This document shows positions 1 to 9,774 of a stretch of 44,290 nt of DNA, in pieces. The DNA is from Conidiobolus incongruus B7586. Its lineage: Eukaryota; Entomophthoromycota; Entomophthoromycetes; Entomophthorales; Conidiobolaceae. The stretch is from NCBI GenBank assembly GCA_000697335.1, contig JNEM01015436.1, positions 1 through 44,290 on the forward strand, read 5' to 3'. Within the stretch, counting starts at the first letter, position 1; the number at the start of each line of letters is the position of its first letter. Both the position numbers and the translations under genes were made by a program. Below the pieces are notes generated by a model. It saw nothing but the letters and a program-made list of their open reading frames with translations, did no database searches and was not told the DNA's origin.

Positions 1-1674
1 AAATATAGTTATATAATATTAAATATATCCTTTTATCTTTAAAATATATAAAATTATATCTGATTTAATTAAATATTAATGGTTAATATTTTTGCTAATA
101 ATTTACTAACTATATTTAAATATAATTATATATTATGAAATAATATATTTTAACTATATATTATTATTTTAGATAATTTGATATATAAAATTATTTTAGT
201 TTTTGATAAATATATATATATTTTTGATATTATGACTCATTTTGTAAGTTAATATATTATTAATTATATTATATTAAAATAGATATTACTAATAATTTAA
301 GAAAAAATATTTTTAATTATAAAATTCTACTATAAAATTAAATAAATTTAAATATCATTATTAAAGTTAAATTAATATTAATTTAAATAGGGTTATTTAG
401 TTTAATGGAATAAAAATATATTTTAGTAAATTTATTAAAATATTAAATATTTCATAAAAATTACTTTATAATAGTTATATTATTTTTAATTTAAAAATAT
501 TAAGCGATATAGGTTAAACAAATGAAATATTTTTTTATTAAAATAATAAACTTGATCCTATAATAACTTCTTCTATAAAAGGAATAAAGATAATAGACTA
601 ATAATTATAAAATAGTTTCCTTGATATTTTATTTTTAATTTAATTATATATTTTTGGGATTAATTAATATAGATAGTACAAACTTTCCTATTAGCTAAAA
701 ATTTAAATATACTATAAAAATATATTTAAGAAGCTTAAAAAAATTAACCAATTTTAATATAAAAGATTAGTTAACTTTATACCTCATAAACTTAAAAAAA
801 TTAAAAAATCAAAAAATAGACATATTAAATTTAAATTCTCTTTTTATAACCAAAGTTTGTAAATTGATGATTTGTCTTAAATAAACTTTAAGCTTTGATA
901 TATTAATTAAAAAACTAATATAATATAATTAATTATATTATATATAAATATTATAGTATATTTATATAATTTAATTTAAATTGATTTAATTAAGAATTAA
1001 TAAAATAATAAATAAATATAAATGAAAATAATTTTATAATTCATTTTCATAAGCTAATATATATATATAATTAATATATTTTTAATATTAATTATTTAAT
1101 AAATAATTATAAAAAAATTTTCAAAAAATATTTTTTTATAAAATAAATAATATTAATGATATATATAAATTATTAAAATAATAGCAAATAATTCTAATTT
1201 AAATTAAATATAACTGTTTATATAAACTTTAATTATTAATAATATATAATTTTTATTCAAAAGTATTAATAAATTAAATTATTATATTTTAGATAATCTA
1301 TTTTTCTAATATATAAAGATTAAATATAATATAATATTTTGTTAAATCAAATAATAAAATTATATTATATTATTGAAAATAATTAAAAATATTATAATAT
1401 ATCAAATTTATCATATATATTAAAAATATTGAAAATTTAGAATAAGATTCAATAATTATTTGATATAATATTAAAATAATATATGTATTTTTTTGATTTA
1501 AATAATTGATGTTATGATTTATATAGACTAGTACCTTATTATATTTAATAAACTAGATATTATTTATATAAATTAAATATTGCTAATATTTTTAATAATA
1601 TAAATTTTATAATAAGATATTTTATGAATATTACTTTAATAATGTTATACAATGAATAATTATATATATATTTA
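1..1674. other. AT-rich gene-poor stretch
   Basis: Almost pure A/T with no convincing ORF. The only non-random part is about 480-900, treated separately as a possible mariner fossil. Confidence 0.6.
480..900 (+). mobile_element. Possible heavily decayed mariner-like transposase fragment
   Basis: Broken frames around 776-890 read IPHKL followed, some 75 bases later, by IDDLS, a stop and INF. These resemble the mariner words W-V/I-P-H-x-L and the first catalytic block T-G-D-E-S-W-I, at about the expected spacing. No terminal repeats or flanking TA could be identified, and the stretch is too decayed to align with the better mariner copies at 21.2 and 40.4 kb, so it would be a different or older subfamily. 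In such A/T-rich sequence this could be chance. Confidence 0.3.
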
Positions 1675-2421
1675 TTAAAATAAAATAAATCCAAGAATCA
1701 AAGGCAAAGAAAGTCCTAAATGTTTAATATTCATTTTTCTATCACCAGAACTCTGAGTTGTTTGTTCAGATTGAGTTGAATTTTGATTAGATTGTTCTGA
1801 CTTTTGATCAGATTTATTTTTGTCCTGCTGGGATTGGTTGGGAGCTTGTTCCGATTTAGTAGAGTTTCCATCATTGTTATTCTTGGAATCAATAGCTATT
1901 AAATCAATACCTACTCCCTTGTAGAGAGGTTCTTTACATTTATAATCGCACTCAAATATCTCAATTAGATTCTTTTGATTGCAATTATTGAAACATTCAA
2001 CTGTTTCCTCAGGATTATAATTGGATAATTTGGCCTTCTTCCCCAAACAACTATATATTTTAATTTGAAAAGATTTAATGCATCTAGAACAATTCTTAAT
2101 GTCATCCTCACCGCATTCATATGCACAGTCTTTAAATTCATCTTCGATTCCTTTTGAACATTCAAGTATGAATGGATCGAAATTCAACATAACATCAACT
2201 TTATTAGCATCAAGTCCAGCTGCAGTTAATATACACTTTGTGGACTTTAAGTCATTTTTATCACCCGTGCATTCTACTAGCTGAGCAACTTTTAGATCCT
2301 TTGCGGCCTCGAGCAATTTGCACATTAAAGGAGTGGGACACTTCAAGTCTTCTGGAATCATTTGAGCTTGATGAAAAAGAATTGAACAAGCCAAAGGAAT
2401 TAAATTTAAAGTAAACTTCAT
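1675..2421 (-). CDS. Secreted Cys-rich protein, probably GPI-anchored surface protein
   Basis: A single-exon protein of 248 aa; I do not recognise the family. Residues 1-20 form a signal peptide (basic start, hydrophobic core, Ala-containing cleavage region). Residues 28-162 hold 14 cysteines, including closely spaced pairs (C99/C103, C111/C114, C143/C147, C158/C162), which suggests a disulfide-bonded extracellular domain. Residues 180-225 are a Ser/Asn/Gln/Thr/Lys-rich linker. The last 20 or so residues are a hydrophobic tail ending ILGFILF, preceded by small residues (SSG near 224-226), which is the usual layout of a GPI-attachment signal. A decayed paralogue lies 2 kb away on the same strand. 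The start is the ATG at 2421, directly before the signal peptide. A role as cell-wall or plasma-membrane surface protein is inferred from the layout only. Confidence 0.8.
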   Translation of the reverse strand: MKFTLNLIPLACSILFHQAQMIPEDLKCPTPLMCKLLEAAKDLKVAQLVECTGDKNDLKSTKCILTAAGLDANKVDVMLNFDPFILECSKGIEDEFKDCAYECGEDDIKNCSRCIKSFQIKIYSCLGKKAKLSNYNPEETVECFNNCNQKNLIEIFECDYKCKEPLYKGVGIDLIAIDSKNNNDGNSTKSEQAPNQSQQDKNKSDQKSEQSNQNSTQSEQTTQSSGDRKMNIKHLGLSLPLILGFILF

Positions 2422-4384
2422 TTTGAATTTTTGATAGTTATTATTAAAAATAAGGTTTCAATTATACCATTGTCAGGAATTGTTTAAGCTTTTATTCTAA
2501 TTTATGACAAAGCATGAACACAGGGTTTGCTTAATCTTTAATTAATCAAACAAAATTAATTTCTCGCGGTACAAATTACCTAGTTTAACATTATCACAAA
2601 CTGAAATTTCTAATTATTACAAATAACTGGTGGATTTTGTCATTGTGTAAGCATTTAAAAAATAAAGATATCTAATCATGAACATTTTAGTCTAGGTAGC
2701 ATATTTTGATTGAAAAAATCCATTAATTTAAGTGTCTTTGCATGAAATGTTCCACAATGCAAAAATTTCAATCTAAATTTGATAAAATGAGTGGTTCGAT
2801 ATTAAGAAAATCATTTTCAAAGTAATCATATTTTATAACTATATTTTTTTCAAATTGGAAGTTTGACTTGATTAGTAATAATATATAAAGTTTTTAATAT
2901 ATAATTAAACATTGGAAACTATATTTAACATCGATTTTAATTCAATTAATAATGGAGTTTTTCAACTGAATGTTTGGAATATCTATTAACTAAATTCTTA
3001 CCATTATTTTTCAAATTACACAAATTGAAATTAAAAATATAAAATATTTATCAAAATTAGAATAATATTCAGTTATATGATTGGATTAAATGATTGTAAC
3101 ATTATTAATGTTTTTTTTGATAACATATTGAAAATTTATCATTCACATTAATAATATCATAGTGCTATCGAATCACCGCCATTCAACAATGTACCATATT
3201 TACGAAGTATAATAATTCAATTTATACTACATTGTTAATATTAGTAATATTTTATTATATCTATACCATGAGTTCACTAAAGTTGAATTTAATTTGATAT
3301 TAAATGATTAAGGAAAAATTTGGATATGACTACAGATTATTATGTATTTGCAAAGATCATGTTTGGATAAATCTACATTTCACGTGATCAGTCAAAATTT
3401 TTTATTCTTTTCATTTATGCAAGCAATGAATTATTAATTTGGAAAGTACTTTGCAAATTCCTAATATGATTATTCATCTATAATTTCTAAGATTTTACCC
3501 TATATAATAGTTAATATTGGTGTCCAATTAAAGCTTACTGTGTAAAATGAAAAACTTGATTTATAAAAGTTGACTTGAGAATCAAATTTCCAATTTATTA
3601 TTGACTTTGTTTAAGTGATATATAACATTAGACTTCAAATTTAAATATAGCAGTTGATATTTTTGATAATTTTCAATTTCATAAAAACAATTCTATAAAT
3701 ATTTAATATATAGTAGTAATTTTGTATGATTTATTTTATTTATTGCTCCTTGTTCTATACTTAGTCATTGCAATTTTATATTTGTGATAGAAAAAAAATA
3801 TTTTTGAATATATTATATAAGCTATAAATACATGTGCAAATAATTTATCATTTTAATATATGTTGACAATGAGTTATTTCTCAGTGTCAAGGATTGGGTA
3901 AAAAGTTGAATGTTATGCCTGCTGGATATACCGAGGCAGGGATAAGTACTAATAAAGTGGATTGCTTATAAATCACAATTATCCACAATGTCTCTAACCA
4001 AGAATTACAAAGATTTGATGTTATCTTGGTTCTTGACTTAATCACCAATTGATAAGTAATATCTTAAAGATTCAGGTGATCCAATGGATTTGTGATGGAA
4101 AAAGATATCTTTATTATGATGGTTGTAACTAAGGTTATATATCCATGGTAATTCATGGATTATGACTCACCTTCTAAGGGGTTAAAGTTCATCAATATCA
4201 AGATAACAACTATGGATGACTAGTGAGGCTTTGCTGTATATAAGTGAATCAAAAGTGATGTCAACATCCAATGACATCATAGAAGTGGCTTGACTATCAG
4301 AATACTTGCAGGTAACATATATAAATAAAATTTATCATTTTAAAATAGAACAATTAGTCTAAAATAATTCCAAGAGTATAATTG
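2422..4384. other. Intergenic, with a coding-like decayed patch near 3.88-4.32 kb
   Basis: Mostly A/T-rich spacer. About 3,880-4,320 is richer in G/C and reads like old coding sequence in broken frames, for example MPAGYTEAG, DSGDPM and VIHGL in different frames. I could not place it in a family with consistent motif order. Confidence 0.35.
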
Positions 4385-4940
4385 TAATCATGATGAATTT
4401 GATTTATCTGTATCTGAATCAGATTTAATGAAATTACTTTGCTCATCATCTTCAAAACAAGAAGATTTTACTTCTGTTTCCAACCCTTTATATATTTTTT
4501 CGTAACTTCTATAATCAAGATTAAAAATCTGTGAAAACCCTTTCTGACGGCATCTTTCATAACACTGGATAGCTTTTTTTAAGAAAAATTGTTTATTTTT
4601 GCCCTTTTTGCCATACTGTTGGTAGCAGATAACTGACCGCATCTCGACACTATACAATACAGTTCTCAATACTATTATCATTGTAACCAGACTCAAATTT
4701 GGCTAATTTTAATTCCAAACCGTGAAAACATTCTAAAAGGATTGAACGTAGTTTGAAGGTGGCATCAGTCTGTTCTAATTTCATACCAGAAGCTAGTAAA
4801 GTGCATCATTTCATATCCTGCTGATCACTTGTTGATCCACAGGCTAGAGTCTTAGAAGAATTGGAAATTCTTTAATAGTTTGAATAGTAAACATTCCATA
4901 GGTGAACCGCATAGATTATTGTTGTTAATTTGAATCCCAT
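4385..4940 (-). pseudogene. Decayed paralogue of the Cys-rich surface protein at 1675-2421
   Basis: Shifting frames on the minus strand follow the intact neighbour from its signal peptide to the linker. The likely old start (MGFKLTTIIYA) is at 4940. Next come a match to the CPTP...KLLE block, a frame matching ECTGDKNDLKSTKCILTAAG (here with a stop before CTLLASGMKL), an LLECFHGLE block, IENC, and an open stretch of about 100 codons (4388-4696) that matches CFNNCNQK...IFECDYKCKEPLYKG as CYERCRQKG...IFNLDYRSYEKIYKG. At least two frameshifts and several stops are present, several cysteines are lost, and the C-terminal hydrophobic anchor is missing. Same strand and proximity point to a tandem duplication followed by loss. 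Confidence 0.75.
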
Positions 4941-5800
4941 GTTCTATTATAAACAAATAAATGTTAATAGCTCAAATATTCTCTCACCATAAAATTTAAA
5001 ATATTTATCCGAAATTCATGGATATCGAAGCAATCATTTTGTTTTCATGGTAATAGTCTCAAAATCACTTGAGGAGGTATACTGTTATTATTCATTTATT
5101 AAATAAAATATCATGTTGATCATTTGATTAATTAATCCGTATATTAAAATCAACCTAGTCCTGAATATTCATATAAAATATCAGTGTCAGTATTCGCTAT
5201 TCTCGGTTAATTATTTAAAATTATTCCAAAATAGAGGTTTTTAAATAGCTAGCTTTACTTAATCTTAAACAAAATTTTTAATCTAGTGTCACGAGCCAGG
5301 CGACTCCCTTCTACCCGAGTATTTTTATATCAACCTAATTTTGAAATCGTTTCCTCCTCGCATACCGTCTGCTCCCGCTCTATCTTTAATTGTCCGATGA
5401 TGTAAATTACCGGAGAATCTCATGAACCACCTTTACCCAATTCAATCTATATAACACCTGGAATTAGAGCTATTTTAAACAAGACAAGTTTGGTCTGGGT
5501 CCTCCCAGCTATTTGACTTAAACTAATAAACCTCCTATCTCTCTAACACTTACCTGGAATTCCCCGAATCTCTCTCTTTTATCCAAACTACTTTGGACAC
5601 GGCTTTCCCAAGACGTGTTGCTAGATCCAAATGATAAAATAACTCAATTATTCTAGAGGCTGTTCCAATTCAATTAAACAAGATTACAGAAATTAAATTG
5701 AAAGTGGTGTAAACGACCATTTAATAACTGTTAATGAGGGGCCGAAGAGTTCATCACGAGATCATCACTTTGATGTATAATTATCCCTCAATTCATTATT

Positions 5801-6172
5801 ATGCAAAAGTGCATTATCCAACGAGTACCTTCCATACTCAATCAAGTTTCTCCCTATCTAATGAACACACATAGAATGACGATAATTAGTCCAAGTCCTG
5901 ATGACTATGAAGACGATGCAAAAAGGGCTTCCTTGAACATCTTAGGAGGAAAAAAAAGTAATATCACCATTGTAATAGTCAAATAGTTTAAATAAAGTGC
6001 TGCGACTTTGGAAAAACGGTTTATTAGTTCTTGGATCTTTAAGACAATAAACAGAATATCTGAATGAGCTATTTTGGTGTGTTTCCTTATAATTTTTTAT
6101 TCTATACTAATTGCTCTACTTATTCTAAGTCTCTTCAGAGACTATTTTAAAATGTTCTTAATATAGCCTCAT
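5801..6172 (+). pseudogene. Decayed membrane-protein gene fragment, family unknown
   Basis: One reading frame stays coding-like from the ATG at 5801 to the TAG near 6170, interrupted by three in-frame stops (TAG 5984, TAA 5993, TGA 6065). The first 61 codons are open and polar, with an acidic patch (PDDYEDDAK). A Lys/Arg/Trp segment follows (KRFISSWIFK), then about 26 hydrophobic residues from 6068 (AILVCFLIIFYSILIALLIL) that would make one membrane helix, ending in a short basic and aromatic tail. The frame staying the same across the stops argues for a point-mutated gene rather than chance. An unrecognised intron around the stops is possible, but I see no good GTA...TAG pair that removes all three. 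Confidence 0.45.
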
Positions 6173-6414
6173 TTTACATAATGTCACGAATGGATTGTCA
6201 CAGGTGGCAAGTAAAGTTATTAATAACCAAAAAATATTAAATTCAATTCATGACTCATCATGTTTTCTATCAAAAATTGAATAATTATTTTGATATTAGA
6301 TTGTGAGTCATTAATGTAAGGAAAAATTATTTCTTGTTGCATACATTATATAAATATCGACATTTAAAAGTTAATAGTTAATTGAAATGAAAGCAAAGAC
6401 CATGGAATGGCTAA

Positions 6415-6528
6415 CTTAAGGCATATAGCACGATACATTTTAGACCTCAAATTGGGCAATAATGCTATTGTGCAATAGCATTACGACTCAATATGAGATC
6501 CAAGGCGTAGGATAAATTGTGGCTCAAG
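6415..6528. repeat. Foldback (long imperfect inverted repeat) with nearly no loop
   Basis: The centre is a perfect 10-bp inverted repeat, AATGCTATTG (6461-6470) and CAATAGCATT (6473-6482), separated by 2 bases. Outward, the arms stay alignable for about 46 more bases each (6415-6460 against 6483-6528), with well over half of positions matching and many mismatches being G/A or C/T. It could be a small foldback transposon relic or the hairpin of a small-RNA precursor. No protein is encoded. Confidence 0.6.
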
Positions 6529-7207
6529 CTTTCAGCTCTATTTGATTTGGCTATTATTTAATACTGTCAATGCATATAATTAAAATATTTGTATTTACTA
6601 AAATCCAAAAAAATACTAAGATATGATTTTATCGTATTTTATATTAAAAAAGATATAATTCATAATACAAACTTATATACAAACATACACATTAAAATTA
6701 AATTAATGATAATAAATTTTGGTCAAATTATCAATATTATAAAATTTTTCAAATTAATGCCCTATTTTATAATTGAATTTCTGAAAATTTAAATTTGGAT
6801 TCATTCAAAAAAAGATTATTTGGGATTGATTTATTATGTTAACTTTAATATATTTAGTCAATAGTTTATGAAAGATTCATAATGATTTCTATATAAATCA
6901 ACAATTTATTATAAAATTTTGGTACAAAATCAATATTAGTGTCAAACAGTGGAAAAAAATTAATTGAATTATGAAAAAATCATTTTAACCGATAAATTTT
7001 ACAAGCCTTGATTGAGCTATATAACGAATTGTTAAATAGGTGCTGACGGATGAAATTATTGAAGTAAAAAAGATAATCAAATGATCACTAAAGATTCATC
7101 ATTATTAATACTATCATAGGTTTAAATAGCAAATGGAGCCAATTTTATGAAGCTTGACCATTGTCCCCGTCTTAATGCCTGCTAACTCTTGAAACATTTC
7201 CAATTCA

Positions 7208-7366
7208 ATGTCAGATAATTACGAAGATGCTGTGCCAGAATGCAATAAAGAAAGTAAAAGTCCCACGTATATCGAATGTACCAATGGAGAGTGGGCAGTA
7301 AACCTGTGTAACCAGCTTGAAATTGTAAGCAGGATGAATCTAAAATTAAATATGAGCTCACCCTAG
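7208..7366 (+). pseudogene. Short Cys-containing ORF, possible chitin-binding (CBM19-like) fragment
   Basis: A 52-codon ORF (ATG 7208, TAG 7364) contains C-x8-Y-I-E-C-T-N-G-E-W-A-V-N-L-C. That spacing (Tyr, Cys, Asn-Gly, Trp, Cys) resembles fungal CBM19-type chitin-binding modules. No signal peptide precedes it, and no further conserved part follows in frame, so it is more likely a remnant or an isolated exon than a whole gene. The family assignment is tentative. Confidence 0.35.
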
Positions 7367-7733
7367 AAAATATGGTTTAGGAATAAATTTTATCAACAAA
7401 ATTCCATTGCTATAATTGTAGGTTTTGTAGATTGATATTCTCAGAGTTAGCTTTAATAATGAATATATATTCAACATATCTATTGAATTATTTTAATGCT
7501 ATTATTGTAATAATGTCGACTAAATATAAGTACTTGACATAAAATCATTTCCAATTAATTAACTATAATTTACTAGTTATTGAAAAATAAAGTGATGGAT
7601 GGTTCCATTATAATATTAAAATATTAATTAAAATATGTTTCTTTCATATGCTATTTTATGAAAGTTGTAATAAAGATTTGATTCGAAATTTATGATATCA
7701 TTCAAATATCAATTGAAAAGAATATATAATTCT

Positions 7734-9616
7734 TTACATTCTAACTTTGACCTTAATTTTCAAATCACGAGGTCTAATAACTCCAATTGGATTCAATCTA
7801 ACCTTTTCGAAATCATCATTATCACGGGGCAAAATAAATTCAAATTTTTGTAATAGCATTGCAATGGTAACACGTTGTTCCATGATTGAGAAAGTAGTTC
7901 CAATGCCTAAATAATATATCAGCTACAATATTAATTTTAAAGCGTATATGATTACATGCTCTATTGCCTGTCATAAAAGGCAACCATGATTTAGATTCTT
8001 CGCTTGAAATATCTTGGAATCGATCAGGATTAAATTCTTGTGGGTTTTTGAAATAGTTCTTGTTGTGATGCATAGCCCACAAGTGTAAAACTACGAATGT
8101 GCCTTTGGGGATAGTAATACCGTTAGATAATGTATGAGTGTGAGATGCAGTGCGATTGACACCGCTGGCAGTGGTCATGATTCGCATAGATTCTTTGTTG
8201 ACGAGGTCCAAGTAAGGAATGTTTTTGAGCTGGTCTATGGTTGGGATAGTTAGTTCACTAGGCTGACCAAGAGCTTCCAAGATTTGTTGACGGAGTTTAT
8301 CTTGAATATCCTTGAATTATTATATTAATAATATGAAATTAAAGGTTTAAGATTTAGTAAGTTACTGGATAGCGTGCCAAATAATACAAAGTACCAGTTA
8401 AAGTATTAGAAGTGGTATCGTGGCCTGCTAATATGAACACTTTGATATTATCCTAAATCCCCAAGGTTAATCATTATAAATCATAAATCAGTATACTTTG
8501 ATTACTCTAACTTCATCTCTAGTCAATTTCATATCACCTTCCATTTCATTACTCTTAATTAACGCAGAAATCAAATCATCATTTTCTCCAGTCTCCCTAC
8601 TTTGCAATTCTTCTTTCTTGAGGTCGATCATATCATCTACAAAATTATTATAGTCATCCAAGTTTTGATTCAATTGGTCACGTTTAAAGAATGGTAAACT
8701 ATCCAAAAAGGGAAAGAGAATATATTGGAATTGGTGGAATAGTGTTCCTATAATGTTATTGTAGATGTTGTATAGTTTGGAGTCGGGATCTTTGACAGAC
8801 TAGTAAAATTTTTAGAATAAGTTTGTAAGATGTTATTGGATTAATTACATTGAAGTCTATATTGAATATAGCTTTTCCGAACACATCTAAGGTTAATCTA
8901 AATCACTCAATTAATACCTAACGTATGTATATCATTTGATGAATTACCTCTGGATCATATCGTGCACCTTGACCTCTCTACCATCGTATTGCTGCCAATT
9001 GTCAATCAGATCGTTGACACAGTTGCCAAACATTTCGGTACTCCATGTCTTGTTGAAAATGGGATTAATAATTTTCCTGTGTCTCTTCCATTCCTATTTA
9101 ATGTCAAAGAATGAACATTGCGACAATCTTTGAAATTATTCAATTGACATACCTCACCATTATTGCTACCAACTTGACTCAGTCCTACAAATTTTATGAG
9201 TAGAGGACTCATTTTCAGTTTCCGGGTATTTGGCTTCTCAAAAATATCTAATTTGATTAGATTATTGTGTTAGATAATGCTGGTATATTCATACCTGACT
9301 TGATAGCTATCTCCTTCACTAACTTAGGATCTCCTACCATGACTGACCATCCTTGATGTGTCATAACCTATGCAAAATTAATATTATATTCAAATTACCA
9401 TTCTCCACATACCCTAATAATTCCATGCTCATCAATCAACCCTTGAAACAATTCCTCGAACTTGTCATCAAATGGTCGCTTCGACATAGCCAATTTAAAA
9501 AAACTGAGATATGGAGCAGCTGGTAACTGTTTAAGCTCTTTTGGACATCTTAGAAGGGTGTACAATTTGTACAGGATTAGGACTATTGAGATTGTAATAA
9601 GTATCAAATATAACAT
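7734..9616 (-). CDS. Cytochrome P450 monooxygenase (copy A), nine exons
   Basis: A haem-thiolate monooxygenase, likely on the ER membrane with NADPH-P450 reductase; substrate unknown. Exons (minus strand): 9616-9413, 9367-9295, 9247-9153, 9093-8948, 8897-8849, 8799-8506, 8452-8366, 8310-7956, 7906-7734. The joined frame has no stops and gives 491 aa, a full P450 length. Residues 1-20 are the N-terminal anchor, followed by a proline hinge (LPAAP). Visible motifs are I-helix AGHDTTS (about 296-302), K-helix ESMR (about 356-359), FNPDRF, and the haem loop FMTGNRACIG, whose Cys (435) codon is split by intron 8. Introns are 45-59 nt with GTA donors; intron 7 ends in AAG. The upstream in-frame ATG at 9724 lies beyond the TATA box at 9677-9684, so 9616 is preferred. 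Exon 8, intron 8 and the start of exon 9 are almost identical to copy B. Confidence 0.9.
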
Positions 9617-9676
9617 TTTTAATGCCAATTTTGGTTTGTAATTTAAATAATGATAAGGAATGGGACTATGATTCCC

Positions 9677-9684
9677 CTTATATA
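9677..9684 (-). promoter_or_regulatory. TATA box of P450 copy A
   Basis: TATATAAG on the minus strand, about 60 bases before the start codon. The same word followed by A/G-rich sequence stands before copies B and C. Confidence 0.6.
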
Positions 9685-9705
9685 CCTTTAATGATTCAAT
9701 TATGC

Positions 9706-9726
9706 ATTTGGAAACCAGTTCCAAAT
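9706..9726. promoter_or_regulatory. Perfect inverted repeat upstream of P450 copy A, candidate regulator site
   Basis: ATTTGGAA, a 5-base spacer (ACCAG) and TTCCAAAT form two perfect 8-base arms about 22 bases upstream of the TATA box. The layout suits a dimeric transcription factor. Only a weak counterpart exists before copy B (about 15,677-15,700). Confidence 0.4.
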
Positions 9727-9763
9727 TTAGCTGAACTTAAATGGATTTGGCAATATATTCAAA

Positions 9764-9774
9764 TCCAAATTTGC
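9764..9774. promoter_or_regulatory. CCAAATTTG element upstream of P450 copy A
   Basis: CCAAATTTGC at 9765-9774, about 149 bases from the start codon. It is one mismatch from the palindrome CCAAATTTGG found before copies B and C at nearly the same distance. Confidence 0.5.

Noticed and set aside
2785-2800. GGTTCGA word as a possible tRNA T-loop.
   Set aside because: No acceptor stem, D arm or anticodon arm can be paired around it. No tRNA was found anywhere in the window.
3880-4320. Serine-protease-like (GYTEAG, DSGDPM) or RNase T2-like (IHGL) words.
   Set aside because: The words lie in different frames and in the wrong order for either family, and catalytic context is missing. Kept only as an unassigned coding-like patch.
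5286-5640. A possible LTR fossil: a G/C-richer island starting TGTCACGA.
   Set aside because: No matching second copy, no primer-binding site and no related coding fossil nearby. The TGTCACGA word at 6,181 is followed by unrelated sequence.
9617-9724. An upstream in-frame start for P450 copy A at 9,724.
   Set aside because: It lies upstream of the TATA box at 9,677-9,684 and would add 36 residues absent from the other copies.
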